35,377 nucleotides of DNA from an uncultured Ruminococcus sp. (GTDB lineage Bacteria; Bacillota; Clostridia; Oscillospirales; Acutalibacteraceae). The position numbers and the translations under genes were made by a program. The notes under the pieces are model-generated. The model ran no database searches. It saw nothing but the letters and a program-made list of their open reading frames with translations, and was not told the DNA's origin. Positions 22,610 to 30,890 of the stretch are shown here, piece by piece (the stretch's first letter is position 1; every line of letters begins with the position of its first letter). The stretch lies in the NCBI GenBank assembly GCA_902784855.1, contig CACZWQ010000005.1:1-35377 (forward strand). Direction: 5' to 3'.

Positions 22610-24757
22610 ATGGATTACGCAAAGGAATTGGCAAAGCAATTTGAGATCAAAGAGGAATACGCCGCCAACATCATCTCCCTGCTCGACGACGGCAACACCA
22701 TCCCCTTCATCGCGCGCTACCGCAAGGAGCTGCACGGCTCGATGGACGACCAGCTCATCCGCGCATTCAGCGAAAAGCTGGAATATCTGCGCTCGCTCGA
22801 CAAGCGCCGCGAGGAGATACGCGCGCTGATCGCGACGCAGGAGAAGCTCACTTCCGAGGTGGGCGCGGCGCTGGACAGGGCGCAGACCCTCAGCGAGCTG
22901 GAGGACATCTACCGCCCGTTTCGACCCAAGCGCAAGACCCGCGCCTCGGTCGCGAAGGAGCGCGGCTTGGAGCCGCTGGCGCTGCTGCTGCTCAGGCAGG
23001 AGAAGGGCTTTTCACCCGCCAAGGCGGCAGAGGGCTTCGTCAGCGCGGAAAAGGGCGTCGACACAGCCGCTGACGCGCTGCAGGGCGCCATGGACATCAT
23101 CGCCGAGCAGCTCTCCGACAGCGCCGAGATACGCAAGCAACTGCGCCCGATCGCCCGCCGCGGCGCCTGTCTGACCGCTTCCGCCGCCAAGGAGGGCGAG
23201 GACAGCGTCTACGCCATGTACTATGATTACACCGAGCCGATCAAAAAAATCGCGGGACACCGCGTTCTCGCGGTCAACAGGGGCGAGAAGGAGGGCTTCC
23301 TCAAGGTCAGCCTCACCCTCGACGAGCAGGAGCCGCTGCGCGTGATCGGCAGGCTGATCGACCGCCGCACCAACCCGCTGTGCAGCGACCTGCTGCAGCA
23401 GGCGGCTGCGGACGCCTATCGCCGCCTGATCTTCCCGTCGCTGGAGCGCGAGCTTCGCAGCGAGCTGACCGAGACCGCCGCCGAAAACGCCATGAAGGTG
23501 TTCGCGACGAACCTCAAACAGCTGCTCATGCAGCCCCCCGTCAAGGGCAAGACCGTGCTCGGGCTCGACCCGGGCTACCGCACGGGCTGCAAGGTCGCGG
23601 TGGTCGACGGCACCGGCAAGGTGCTCGACACGGCGGTCATCTACCCGACGCACTCCGAGCGCAAGATCGCCGAGAGCAAGCAGACGCTGCTGCGCCTGAT
23701 TCAAAAGCACCGCGTCGACATCATCTCCATCGGCAACGGCACCGCGAGTAAAGAGACCGAGATGTTCACCGCCGAGGTGCTGCATGAGCTTGACAGAAAG
23801 GTGTACTACATGGTCGTCAGCGAGGCGGGCGCCTCCGTCTATTCGGCGTCCAAGCTCGCCGCCGCCGAGCTGCCGGAGCTGGATCTGACCCTGCGCAGCG
23901 CCGTGTCCATCGCGCGCCGCCTGCAGGACCCCCTCGCCGAGCTGGTCAAGATCGAGCCGAAGGCGATCGGCGTGGGGCAGTATCAGCACGACATGCCGCA
24001 AAAGCGCCTCGGAGAGACGCTGGACGGCGTCGTGGAGGACTGCGTCAACTCGGTCGGCGCCGACCTGAACACCGCCTCTGAGGCGTTGCTGTCGCGCGTA
24101 TCGGGGCTGAATGCGGCGGTCTGTAAGAATATCGTCGCCTACCGCGAGGAAAACGGCTCGTTTCATTCCCGTGCAGAATTAAAAAAGGTCCCGAAGCTGG
24201 GACCCAAGGCGTTTGAGCAGTGCGCGGGCTTCCTGCGCGTGCCCGAGAGCAGAAACCCGCTCGACAACACGGGCGTGCACCCCGAGAGCTATCAGAGCGC
24301 AAAGCAGCTGCTGACGCTCGTTGAATATTCCGAAAAAGAAATAAAATCCGCGAAATTCGCCGACCTGCCCGCCCGCGTCAGGGCAAAGGGGGAGAAGCGC
24401 TTGGCGGAGCAGATCGGGGTCGGACTGCCCACGCTCGGCGACATCGTCAAGGAGCTGAGCAAGCCCGGGCGCGACCCGCGCGACGAGCTGCCCGCGCCGC
24501 TGCTGCGCAGCGACGTGCTGGGCATCAAGGACTTGAAGGAGGGGATGGTGCTCAAGGGCACGGTGCGCAACGTGATCGACTTCGGCGCCTTCATCGACAT
24601 CGGCGTCCATCAGGACGGCTTGGTGCACATCTCGCAGATCTGTGACCGGTATATCCGGCACCCGTCCGAGGTGCTAAAGGTAGGCGACGTCGTGACGGTA
24701 AAGGTCCTCTCCTCCGACCCGAACAAAAAACGAATCTCCTTAACCCTACGGCTGTAG
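22610..24757 (+). CDS. tex: Tex family RNA-binding transcription accessory protein
   Basis: A 715-residue protein with the Tex order: N-terminal helical region (VAALLDDG-like NIISLLDDGNTIPFIARYRKE), a central YqgF/RuvC-like domain beginning LGLDPGYRTGCKVAVVDG near residue 322, a helix-hairpin-helix pair (VNSVGADLNTASEALLSRVSGLN, ELKKVPKLGPKAFEQCAGFLR), and a C-terminal S1 domain (GMVLKGTVRNVIDFGAFIDIGVHQDGLVHISQI) near 643-712. Tex binds nucleic acids and affects transcription and stress survival; its exact role is unsettled. TGAGGTAAC precedes ATG. No separate promoter was seen. The last four codons including the stop (CTACGGCTGTAG) belong to a repeat module. Confidence 0.96.
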   Translation: MDYAKELAKQFEIKEEYAANIISLLDDGNTIPFIARYRKELHGSMDDQLIRAFSEKLEYLRSLDKRREEIRALIATQEKLTSEVGAALDRAQTLSELEDIYRPFRPKRKTRASVAKERGLEPLALLLLRQEKGFSPAKAAEGFVSAEKGVDTAADALQGAMDIIAEQLSDSAEIRKQLRPIARRGACLTASAAKEGEDSVYAMYYDYTEPIKKIAGHRVLAVNRGEKEGFLKVSLTLDEQEPLRVIGRLIDRRTNPLCSDLLQQAAADAYRRLIFPSLERELRSELTETAAENAMKVFATNLKQLLMQPPVKGKTVLGLDPGYRTGCKVAVVDGTGKVLDTAVIYPTHSERKIAESKQTLLRLIQKHRVDIISIGNGTASKETEMFTAEVLHELDRKVYYMVVSEAGASVYSASKLAAAELPELDLTLRSAVSIARRLQDPLAELVKIEPKAIGVGQYQHDMPQKRLGETLDGVVEDCVNSVGADLNTASEALLSRVSGLNAAVCKNIVAYREENGSFHSRAELKKVPKLGPKAFEQCAGFLRVPESRNPLDNTGVHPESYQSAKQLLTLVEYSEKEIKSAKFADLPARVRAKGEKRLAEQIGVGLPTLGDIVKELSKPGRDPRDELPAPLLRSDVLGIKDLKEGMVLKGTVRNVIDFGAFIDIGVHQDGLVHISQICDRYIRHPSEVLKVGDVVTVKVLSSDPNKKRISLTLRL

Positions 24758-24990
24758 CCCGCGGTCGGCTGAGCCGACAATCTGTCCGCGCACCCGACGT
24801 TTATGAAAAGGTCAAAGAAAAAAGCCCGCGGCAGCGTGACGCTGCACCCAATCCGCGCACCCGACGTTAATAAAAAGGTCAAAGAGAAAAGCCCGCGCCA
24901 AAACGCGGGCTTAAATTCTATCCTCTTTTACAAACGTATCACGCGCGGAATGGATGGAACGTCACGTTCCCGTGGACTGCTGCTACAGTA
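24746..24990. repeat. Intergenic repeat island B between convergent genes
   Basis: It holds the 31-base sequence shared with island A (24761-24791), two direct copies of a 45-bp unit with 3 mismatches (24786-24830 and 24853-24897, period 67), a GCAGCG/CGCTGC hairpin between them (24831-24845), and the hairpin module ending ACAAACGTATCACGCGCGG (24890-24948). CTACGGCTGTAG flanks the left end, and TGCTGCTACAG (24978-24988) the right. Confidence 0.75.
24883..24912 (-). terminator. Terminator of the cyclophilin gene, part of repeat island B
   Basis: A 9-bp stem AAGCCCGCG/CGCGGGCTT (24889-24897, 24904-24912); on the minus strand it continues as TTTCTCTTTGACCTTTTT. On the plus strand the tail is weaker (AAATTCTATCCTCTTTT), so it may act in both directions for the convergent genes. 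Confidence 0.6.
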
Positions 24991-24994
24991 GTAG

Positions 24995-25705
24995 TTATTC
25001 GATGATTTTGATCGAATTGATGACCGGCTGATCGGCTTTGAGGACGGTGCCGTTGGAATCCTGCACCGGGGTCTCTGCCGCGATCTTGTCCACGATCTCC
25101 ATGCCGCTCGTCACCTTGCCGAAGGAAGCGTAGTTGCCGTCGAGGTGGGGCGCGTCCTGATGCATGATGAAGAACTGCGAGCTGGCGCTGTCGGGGTCGT
25201 TGGAGCGCGCCATCGAGATCACGCCGCGCACATGCTTGAGTTCATTCTTCACGCCGTTGTTTGCAAATTCGCCCTTGATCTTATTGGTGCTGCCGCCCGT
25301 GCCGGTGCCCAGCGGGTCGCCGCCCTGGATCATGAAGCCGCTGATGATGCGGTGGAAGGTCAGCCCGTCATAGAAGCCCTCGTTGACCAGGTTGAGGAAG
25401 TTCTGCACGGTCAGGGGCGCATAGGTGTCGTCCAGCTCCACGGTGATCACGCCCATGTCCTTGACGTCGATCTCCACCTTGCGCGAGGTGCCGGTGTAGG
25501 GCTTGTTGTAGCCGTCGGGGGAGAGCGTCGCAGGCTCGTCAGCCGAGACGGCGGAAGCAGCCGAAGTGTCAGCCGGTGCGGTCGTATCCGATTTGGTGTT
25601 GATTCCCACGATCTCGCTCTTGGTGCCGCAGCCGCCGAGGATGACGCAGGAGAGCGCCAGCGCCAGCGCCAGCACAACAGCGAGCACGCTTTTTGTCTTA
25701 TGCAT
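24995..25705 (-). CDS. Cyclophilin-type peptidyl-prolyl isomerase lipoprotein
   Basis: A 236-residue surface lipoprotein: signal peptide with lipobox ILGGC, a Thr/Ala/Asp-rich linker of about 45 residues, then a cyclophilin domain (EIDVKDMGVITVELDDTYAP, FHRIISGFMIQGGDPLGTGTGG, FFIMHQDAPHLDGNYASFGKV). It should catalyse proline cis-trans isomerisation in proteins folding outside the membrane. The catalytic Arg of FHRI and the GDP loop are present. The start is ATG 25705, because GGAGGT lies 8 bases upstream; the longer in-frame ATG at 25738 would put that site inside the gene and spoil the signal peptide. Monocistronic. Confidence 0.94.
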   Translation of the reverse strand: MHKTKSVLAVVLALALALSCVILGGCGTKSEIVGINTKSDTTAPADTSAASAVSADEPATLSPDGYNKPYTGTSRKVEIDVKDMGVITVELDDTYAPLTVQNFLNLVNEGFYDGLTFHRIISGFMIQGGDPLGTGTGGSTNKIKGEFANNGVKNELKHVRGVISMARSNDPDSASSQFFIMHQDAPHLDGNYASFGKVTSGMEIVDKIAAETPVQDSNGTVLKADQPVINSIKIIE

Positions 25706-25739
25706 TTCACATAACCTCCGTAAAAATGATATCCTCACT

Positions 25740-25769
25740 ATTCTATCACTACAGGGCGCGGAAAGTCAA
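25740..25769 (-). promoter_or_regulatory. Promoter of the cyclophilin lipoprotein gene
   Basis: Minus-strand TTGACT (25764-25769), 18 bases, TAGAAT (25740-25745). Confidence 0.7.
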
Positions 25770-25777
25770 GGGATTTG

Positions 25778-25806
25778 TTGACACATTTCGCGTATTGTGC
25801 TAAAAT
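25778..25806 (+). promoter_or_regulatory. Promoter of the glycan exporter operon
   Basis: Consensus TTGACA (25778-25783), 17 bases, TAAAAT (25801-25806). Its -35 lies only 8 bases from the divergent -35 of the cyclophilin promoter. Transcription would start about 25 bases before the ATG. Confidence 0.8.
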
Positions 25807-25837
25807 GATGGGCGGAATAAGATTTGGAAGTGAAACC

Positions 25838-26680
25838 ATGAACAACGACAGAATCACCTATGTCACCGCGCATTCCAAGTGGTACCGCCTCAATCTCGGC
25901 GAGATCTGGCGCTACCGCGACCTGATGTGGCTCTTTGTCAAGCGCAACCTCACCACCTCCTACAAGCAGACGGTGCTGGGGCCGCTGTGGATCCTGATCA
26001 ATCCGCTGCTGTCCACCACGGTATTCACGGTGATCTTCGGCGTGATCGCGGGCATCTCCACCGACGGCATGCCGCAGTTTTTGTTTTATATGACGGGCAA
26101 CGTGCTGTGGGGCTTTTTCTCCGCCTGTCTGAACAAGGGCTCGTCCACCTTTCTCGGCAACGCCCGCCTGTTCGGCAAGGTCTATTTCCCGCGGCTGGTG
26201 TCGCCGCTCTCGGAGATGGTCTACAGCTTTATCAACTACGCGATACAGCTGGCGGTCTATATCGGTCTGGTCGTCTTCTTCGCGCTGACCACCGAGACGG
26301 TGCGCCCCAATCTCACGCTCTGTCTGGTGCCGGTGATGGTGCTGCAAACGGCGCTGCTCGGCATGAGCATCGGGCTGATCATCTCCTCGATCACCACCAA
26401 GTACCGCGACCTCAACATCCTCGTCAGCTTCGGCGTTTCGCTGTGGATGTATATCACGCCCGTGGTCTATCCCGTGTCGCGCATCCCCGGATGGCTGCGT
26501 CCGCTCTTCCTGCTCAATCCCGTCGCGCCGGTCGTCGAGAGCTACCGCCACGCCTTTCTGGGCTGCGGCTCGTTTGAGTGGGTCTACTGGCTGATCAGCC
26601 TCGCAGTCACCGCCGTGGCGGTCATGCTGAGTCTGATCGTGTTTAACAAGGTCGAAAAGAATTTCATTGATACGGTGTAA
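25838..26680 (+). CDS. ABC-2 type polysaccharide/teichoic acid export permease (Wzm/TagG-like)
   Basis: A 280-residue membrane permease. The N-terminal amphipathic stretch IWRYRDLMWLFVKRNLTTSYKQTVLGPLWILINPLL is the classic coupling/gate helix of Wzm/TagG proteins. About six membrane segments follow, and the family's YRDLNIL cytoplasmic helix and VVYPVSRIPGWLRPLFLLNPVAPVVESYRH region are intact. It should form the channel for a lipid-linked glycan crossing the membrane, with the ATPase encoded next. ATG 25838 with GGAAG 8 bases upstream; an ATG at 25805 would start within the promoter. No glycosyltransferase genes lie nearby, so the cargo is unknown. Confidence 0.93.
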   Translation: MNNDRITYVTAHSKWYRLNLGEIWRYRDLMWLFVKRNLTTSYKQTVLGPLWILINPLLSTTVFTVIFGVIAGISTDGMPQFLFYMTGNVLWGFFSACLNKGSSTFLGNARLFGKVYFPRLVSPLSEMVYSFINYAIQLAVYIGLVVFFALTTETVRPNLTLCLVPVMVLQTALLGMSIGLIISSITTKYRDLNILVSFGVSLWMYITPVVYPVSRIPGWLRPLFLLNPVAPVVESYRHAFLGCGSFEWVYWLISLAVTAVAVMLSLIVFNKVEKNFIDTV

Positions 26681-26682
26681 GC

Positions 26683-27951
26683 ATGGATAAGAATTGTGTG
26701 ATCAAAACCGAGGGTTTACAAAAGGAATATAAGCTCGGCGTGATCGGCTCGGGCACGCTGCGCGCCGACCTGCAAAGCTGGGTCGCCAAGAAGCGCGGCA
26801 GGGAGGACCCCAACCGCCGCATCGGCGCGAAGGAATACAAGCCCGGCGAGCGCTTTCTCGCCTTGGACGGCGTGGATCTGGAGATCTTCCGCGGCGAGCG
26901 CGTCGGCATCATCGGCGCGAACGGCGCGGGCAAGTCGACGCTGCTCAAGCTGCTGTCGCGCATCACCTCTCCCACCGAGGGCTCCATCGCCTACCGCGGC
27001 AGGATCGCCAGCATGCTGGAGGTCGGCACGGGCTTCCACGGCGAGCTGACGGGCAGGGAGAACATCTATCTCAACGGCGCGATCCTGGGCATGACCCGCG
27101 CCGAGGTCGACAGCAAGATCGACCGGATCATCGCGTTCTCCGAGTGCGAGCAGTTTATCGACACGCCCGTCAAGCGCTATTCCTCGGGCATGTTCGTCAA
27201 GCTGGCGTTCGCGGTCGCCTCTCACCTCGACGCGGAGATCATGATCATGGACGAGGTTCTGGCGGTCGGCGACATGAAGTTCCAGAAAAAATGCATCGCG
27301 AAGATGCGCGACCTCGCGGTCGACGAGAACCGCACCGTGCTCTATGTCTCGCACAACATGAGCACCATTCAGGAGCTGTGCAACCGCTGCATCGTGCTCG
27401 AGCACGGAAAGAAGGTCTATGACGGCGAGGTGGACGAGGCGATCAAGCTCTATATGGGCGGCGAGAACGACGAGTTCTTCTCCTACGAGTACACCGATGA
27501 CCGCTACAAGTTCCCGGTCAAGCGCCACGATCTGAACCTCACCAAGATCAAGTACATCGGCAGGACGTCCAACCTCTTTTATGACGGGGAGCCTGTCAAC
27601 GTCGAGATAGAGTGGGAGAATCTCGCGGATATCCCGTCGCTTTCGCTGCGCATCGAGGTGCAGGACGTGCGCCATATGCCGATCACCGCTTTTCTGATCG
27701 AGGACTTCTACAGCGGCAAAAAGGGCGAGACCCACAAGCAGCAGCTCAGCTTTGATGTGTCCCGCTTCGCCCGCGGAAGATTTTTGACCCGCTATGTGTT
27801 TTTCAATAAAAAAGACGCCGGGGCGGCGTTTGAGGATATCGAGAATTCGGCGGGCTTGGCATTCCGCCGCCAGACGACAGAGACCCACAAGCGCCCGTGG
27901 GAGCGCCTGTGGGGCAGCGTCCGATTGGGCGAAATAGAAGCAGTCACGTGA
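26683..27951 (+). CDS. Polysaccharide ABC exporter ATPase with C-terminal cargo domain (Wzt/TagH-like)
   Basis: A 422-residue protein. The ATPase domain (about 1-250) has Walker A GANGAGKST (78-86), the signature in the YSSGMFVKLAFAVASHL form typical of polysaccharide exporters (from Y166), Walker B IMIMDEVLAVGD (D190-E191) and switch histidine VSHNMS. The remaining 170 residues (NLTKIKYIGRTSNLFYDGEPVNVEIEW and following beta strands) resemble the Wzt C-terminal domain, which in E. coli O9a recognises the modified glycan end. That suggests a cargo with a recognised terminal group rather than plain TagH-type export. It starts 2 bases after the permease; its own Shine-Dalgarno is weak, so translation is probably coupled. 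The stop lies at the edge of repeat island C. Confidence 0.93.
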   Translation: MDKNCVIKTEGLQKEYKLGVIGSGTLRADLQSWVAKKRGREDPNRRIGAKEYKPGERFLALDGVDLEIFRGERVGIIGANGAGKSTLLKLLSRITSPTEGSIAYRGRIASMLEVGTGFHGELTGRENIYLNGAILGMTRAEVDSKIDRIIAFSECEQFIDTPVKRYSSGMFVKLAFAVASHLDAEIMIMDEVLAVGDMKFQKKCIAKMRDLAVDENRTVLYVSHNMSTIQELCNRCIVLEHGKKVYDGEVDEAIKLYMGGENDEFFSYEYTDDRYKFPVKRHDLNLTKIKYIGRTSNLFYDGEPVNVEIEWENLADIPSLSLRIEVQDVRHMPITAFLIEDFYSGKKGETHKQQLSFDVSRFARGRFLTRYVFFNKKDAGAAFEDIENSAGLAFRRQTTETHKRPWERLWGSVRLGEIEAVT

Positions 27952-28125
27952 GCCCTTGGGCGCATGGCGAAGCCAATTCATGCCCGCGTGTCGCGGAACC
28001 CAATCCACGAGTGAAGCGTTCGCATGAACGGCGACCGTCATTCCCGCGTCAGAACGCGGGCATTAGACCCATCCTCACTCGCAAACGTCTGTTTCGCGGA
28101 GAAAGCGCCCACGGCGCCCGGAGGT

Positions 28126-28299
28126 CAATTCATTCTTGGCAGAAGGTTTTAAATACAAACAAACATTTATCATTGATTTCTGTTTTGAATTAAAAAAATT
28201 GCCCGCAGTCGGCTGAGCCGACTGCGGACTTTTGTATTGCCGTTTGTATTATCTTTTCAGGATGACAGATAACGGAAACATTCTGCCAAGAATGAATTG
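28126..28299. mobile_element. MITE-like element with 19-bp perfect inverted ends
   Basis: Bases 28126-28144 and 28281-28299 are perfect inverted repeats (CAATTCATTCTTGGCAGAA), extended inward by GTTT/AAAC after one mismatch. Nested inside are AATACAAAC/GTTTGTATT (28152-28160, 28242-28250) and an 11-bp GC-rich hairpin. It is 174 bp with no coding capacity. No clear target duplication was found, so mobility is an inference. Confidence 0.5.
28190..28230 (-). terminator. Terminator of the hydrolase/glpK strand inside island C
   Basis: An 11-bp perfect stem with a 3-base loop (28203-28213, 28217-28227); on the minus strand it is followed by GCAATTTTTTTAA. On the plus strand the tail is ACTTTTGTATT, so it may work in both directions. 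Confidence 0.75.
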
Positions 28300-28359
28300 G
28301 CTTCGCCATGAATTGCCCTTCGGGCATAAATTGACCTTCGGTCATGAATTGCCTGCGGC
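28292..28359 (+). repeat. Tandem array of four mini-hairpin units
   Basis: Units of 16, 18, 18 and 16 bases, each ATGAATTG (ATAAATTG in the third) plus a tiny hairpin: GGCTTCGCC, CCCTTCGGG, ACCTTCGGT, CCTGCGG. The second and third carry the C(UUCG)G tetraloop. An inverted single unit occurs at about 27964-27981. Confidence 0.7.
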
Positions 28360-28415
28360 ATTTATTTTGCCCGCGCTATGACGCGGGCATGACGGTCACC
28401 GTTCATGCGAACGCT

Positions 28416-29336
28416 TCACGCGCGGATTGCTGCTACAGCCGTAGAGATATCTTCGATCACTTCTTGGCTGCACGGCTCGTGGAGGATCTCGTGGCGGGCG
28501 CCCTCGTAGAGCTTCATCTCGACTTTCTTGCCGTTTTTCAGCAGCTCCTCGTACACCTTCCTCACGCCCGCGCCGTAGCTTCCGACGGGGTCGTCCGCGC
28601 CGGAGAGCAGGAGGATGGGCAGGTCGGGGCTGACGCGGCTGAACCACTTGGCGCTGTTGCACAGGGTTTGCAGCTTGATCAGCGTCTCAAAGCCGTTGAG
28701 CGTGAAATGGTAGTTGCAGTAGGGGTCGCTGCGGTAGGCGTCGCGCACCGCAGGCACGGTGCTCAGCCATGAAATGCGGTCCTTCTCCTCCAAAAAGCGC
28801 TTGTTGTAGGAGCCGAATATCATTTTTTCCATCATGGGGGAGACCGCGCGGTCTCCTTCTTTTTTGATCTTGTGCGCGATCAGTGCCAAGCCGACCTCCG
28901 AGACGGGATTCGGACCCGCCGTGCCCATGACGATCAGCTTGTCCCAGAGCGCGGGCGTCGCGGCAAGGCGCACGATGAACGAGCCCATGCTGTGACCCAT
29001 GAGCACGCAGGGCAGCTCCTTTCCGAATTCCGCCTTCATCTTCCGCGTCACGCTGCGCACATCGTCCGCCAGATTCTGCCACTTGCCGGGATAGCCCAGC
29101 TCGCTCATATCGCTGACGGTGTAGCCGTGACCGAGGTTGTCGAAGCCGTAGCACAGCCAGCCCTGCGCGGCGAGCGCGCGCATGACGTCCTCATAGCGGC
29201 GGATGTGCTCGGTCATGCCGTGCACGACATGGAACAGCCCGACGGGCGCCTCCTGCGGGAAAAAGATGCGGCAGTAAAGCTGATGGACGCCGTCGGAGGA
29301 CGGTATTTTTCTCTCTTCAAATCGTATCGCAGTCAT
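28416..29336 (-). CDS. Alpha/beta hydrolase, lysophospholipase/monoacylglycerol lipase type
   Basis: A 306-residue cytoplasmic alpha/beta hydrolase of the Hydrolase_4 (serine aminopeptidase S33-like) group. [19 protein letters not shown] is the typical cap entry of lysophospholipase L2/monoacylglycerol lipases. The nucleophile elbow is GHSMGS with S116, the acid is D249 in GADDPVG, and the base is H282 in GARHEILHE, so the triad is complete. No signal peptide. Its ATG overlaps the glpK stop as ATGA, with GAGGA 10 bases upstream. Release of glycerol from acylglycerols feeding glycerol kinase is an attractive inference. The last residues (TAVAAIRA) are encoded by a repeat module. Confidence 0.88.
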   Translation of the reverse strand: MTAIRFEERKIPSSDGVHQLYCRIFFPQEAPVGLFHVVHGMTEHIRRYEDVMRALAAQGWLCYGFDNLGHGYTVSDMSELGYPGKWQNLADDVRSVTRKMKAEFGKELPCVLMGHSMGSFIVRLAATPALWDKLIVMGTAGPNPVSEVGLALIAHKIKKEGDRAVSPMMEKMIFGSYNKRFLEEKDRISWLSTVPAVRDAYRSDPYCNYHFTLNGFETLIKLQTLCNSAKWFSRVSPDLPILLLSGADDPVGSYGAGVRKVYEELLKNGKKVEMKLYEGARHEILHEPCSQEVIEDISTAVAAIRA

Positions 29337-30820
29337 ATGTCAGATTCCTCACTTGATAAGCATGATTGAACAGCCCTTCTCCACCCCTTGAGCAGCCTTT
29401 CGCGCTCACCGGCAGCGAGCATGGGCTTGAATACGGTGCAGGGCGTGTCGTCTTGGGAGAGGGAGCGGTAAAAGCCGACCGCCTGACCCGCCAGCAGCGC
29501 CGCGCCCGCCGCGGTGGCTTCCTTCTGCGCGGGGCGCAGTACCTGCAGGTTCGAGATATCCGCCTGAAACTGCATGAGCAGGTTGTTCGCCGAGGCGCCG
29601 CCGTCGACCTTGAGCGAGCCGATCTCGCTGTGCATGTCGCTGCGCATGGCTTGGATGACGTCCTCGGACTGGTAGGCGATGCTCTCGAGCGCCGCGCGGA
29701 TGATGTGCTCCGCGCCGACGCCGCGCGTCAGCCCCGTGATGACCCCGCGCGCCCGCATATCCCAGTGCGGCGCGCCCAGCCCCGCAAAGGCGGGCACGAT
29801 ATAGACGCCGCCGCTGTCTTTGACCTTGCGGGCGAAGTACTCGCTGTCGGCGCTGTCCTTGATGAACCGCAGCTCGTCGCGCAGCCACTGGATGACCGCG
29901 CCGCCGACAAAGACGCTGCCCTCGAGCGCGTACTGCACGGGCATGTCCCTTCCCGTGGCGGCGACGGTGGTCAGCAGCCCGTGGCGGCTGAATACGGGCT
30001 TGTGTCCGGTGTTCGCGAGCAGGAAGCAGCCCGTGCCGTAGGTGATCTTCATGTCGCCTTCGTTCAGGCAGCCCTGACCGTAGAGCGCCGCCTGCTGGTC
30101 GCCCGCGATGCCGCACAGGGGCACGCGCGCGCCCATGAGGTTCATTTCGCCGTAGATTTCGCTGCTGCTTCTGACCTCGGGGAGCATGCTCATCGGGATG
30201 TCGAAGAGGCGGCACAGCTCCTCGTCCCAGCGGCAGGTATTGATATTGTACAGCATGGTGCGGCAGGCGTTGGTGCGGTCGGTGACGTGCACCCGCCCGT
30301 CGGTGAGCTTCCACAGCAGCCATGTGTCCACCGTGCCGAACAGCAGCTCGCCGCGCTCCGCCCTGGCGCGGGCGCCGTCGACATGGTCGAGGATCCACTT
30401 GATCTTGCCGGCGCTGAAATAGGCGTCGAGCCGCAGCCCGGTCTTTTCGGCGATCATATCGCCGCAGCCCTCGCGCGCCAGCTGCTCGCAGATTTCTGCG
30501 GTGCGGCGGCACTGCCAGACGATGGCGTTGCAGACGGGCTTGCCGGTCGTCTTGTCCCAGACGACGGCGGTCTCGCGCTGGTTGGTGACGCCGACGCCCG
30601 CGATCTCGGCGGGGGAGACGCCGCTCTTGGCGATACACTCGGTCATCGAGGCGTACTGGTTGGCGTAGATGTCCATGGGGTCGTGCTCGACCCAGCCGGG
30701 GCGGGGATAGATCTGGGGAAACTCGTGCTGCGCCATGCTCACGACCCTGCATTCGCGGTCAAAGAGGATGCTGCGCGCGCTGGTGGTGCCCTCGTCGAGG
30801 GCGAGAATGTACTGTTTCAT
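29333..30820 (-). CDS. glpK: Glycerol kinase
   Basis: A 495-residue FGGY-family kinase making sn-glycerol 3-phosphate. N-terminal [16 protein letters not shown] and [35 protein letters not shown], the catalytic [13 protein letters not shown] region, and [12 protein letters not shown] plus [16 protein letters not shown] near the ATP site are all present; length is normal. No glpF or glpO/glpD lies next to it. Its Shine-Dalgarno is weak (GAGAG close to ATG) and no promoter was seen in the 70-base gap behind the flavodiiron gene, where a hairpin with T tract occurs; so glpK may be expressed by partial read-through. Confidence 0.96.
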   Translation of the reverse strand: MKQYILALDEGTTSARSILFDRECRVVSMAQHEFPQIYPRPGWVEHDPMDIYANQYASMTECIAKSGVSPAEIAGVGVTNQRETAVVWDKTTGKPVCNAIVWQCRRTAEICEQLAREGCGDMIAEKTGLRLDAYFSAGKIKWILDHVDGARARAERGELLFGTVDTWLLWKLTDGRVHVTDRTNACRTMLYNINTCRWDEELCRLFDIPMSMLPEVRSSSEIYGEMNLMGARVPLCGIAGDQQAALYGQGCLNEGDMKITYGTGCFLLANTGHKPVFSRHGLLTTVAATGRDMPVQYALEGSVFVGGAVIQWLRDELRFIKDSADSEYFARKVKDSGGVYIVPAFAGLGAPHWDMRARGVITGLTRGVGAEHIIRAALESIAYQSEDVIQAMRSDMHSEIGSLKVDGGASANNLLMQFQADISNLQVLRPAQKEATAAGAALLAGQAVGFYRSLSQDDTPCTVFKPMLAAGERERLLKGWRRAVQSCLSSEESDI

Positions 30821-30825
30821 CTCTC

Positions 30826-30864
30826 AAAAAAACTAAACGACGGGGACGGGCACAGCCCGCCCCC
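30826..30864 (-). terminator. Hairpin with T tract between the flavodiiron gene and glpK
   Basis: A 10-bp stem with one G-U pair (30842-30851, 30855-30864); on the minus strand it is followed by GTCGTTTAGTTTTTTT, so the T run begins 9 bases past the stem. It could attenuate transcription into glpK. Confidence 0.5.
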
Positions 30865-30890
30865 TTGGTATCTCACGTACGGATGTCGGC

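Larger units (their letters stand above)
27952..28444. repeat. Intergenic repeat island C, nested inverted repeat
   Basis: The 464-base gap 27952-28415 has no gene. Its frame is a long imperfect inverted repeat: 28001-28060 against 28371-28429, including a 30-bp stretch with one mismatch (28012-28041 and 28389-28418). Within it lie a hairpin module (28041-28118), an element with 19-bp perfect ends (28126-28299) and a tandem hairpin array (28292-28359). The right arm overlaps the last codons of the minus-strand hydrolase. Confidence 0.8.

Noticed and set aside
27898..27951. Truncation of the exporter ATPase by repeat island C
   Set aside because: Its stop codon abuts the island, but the 170-residue C-terminal domain looks full length, so loss of sequence is not supported.
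28292..28359. CRISPR-like array
   Set aside because: Repeat unit is about 8 bases with 8-10-base variable parts; far too short for CRISPR repeats and spacers, and no cas genes are present.
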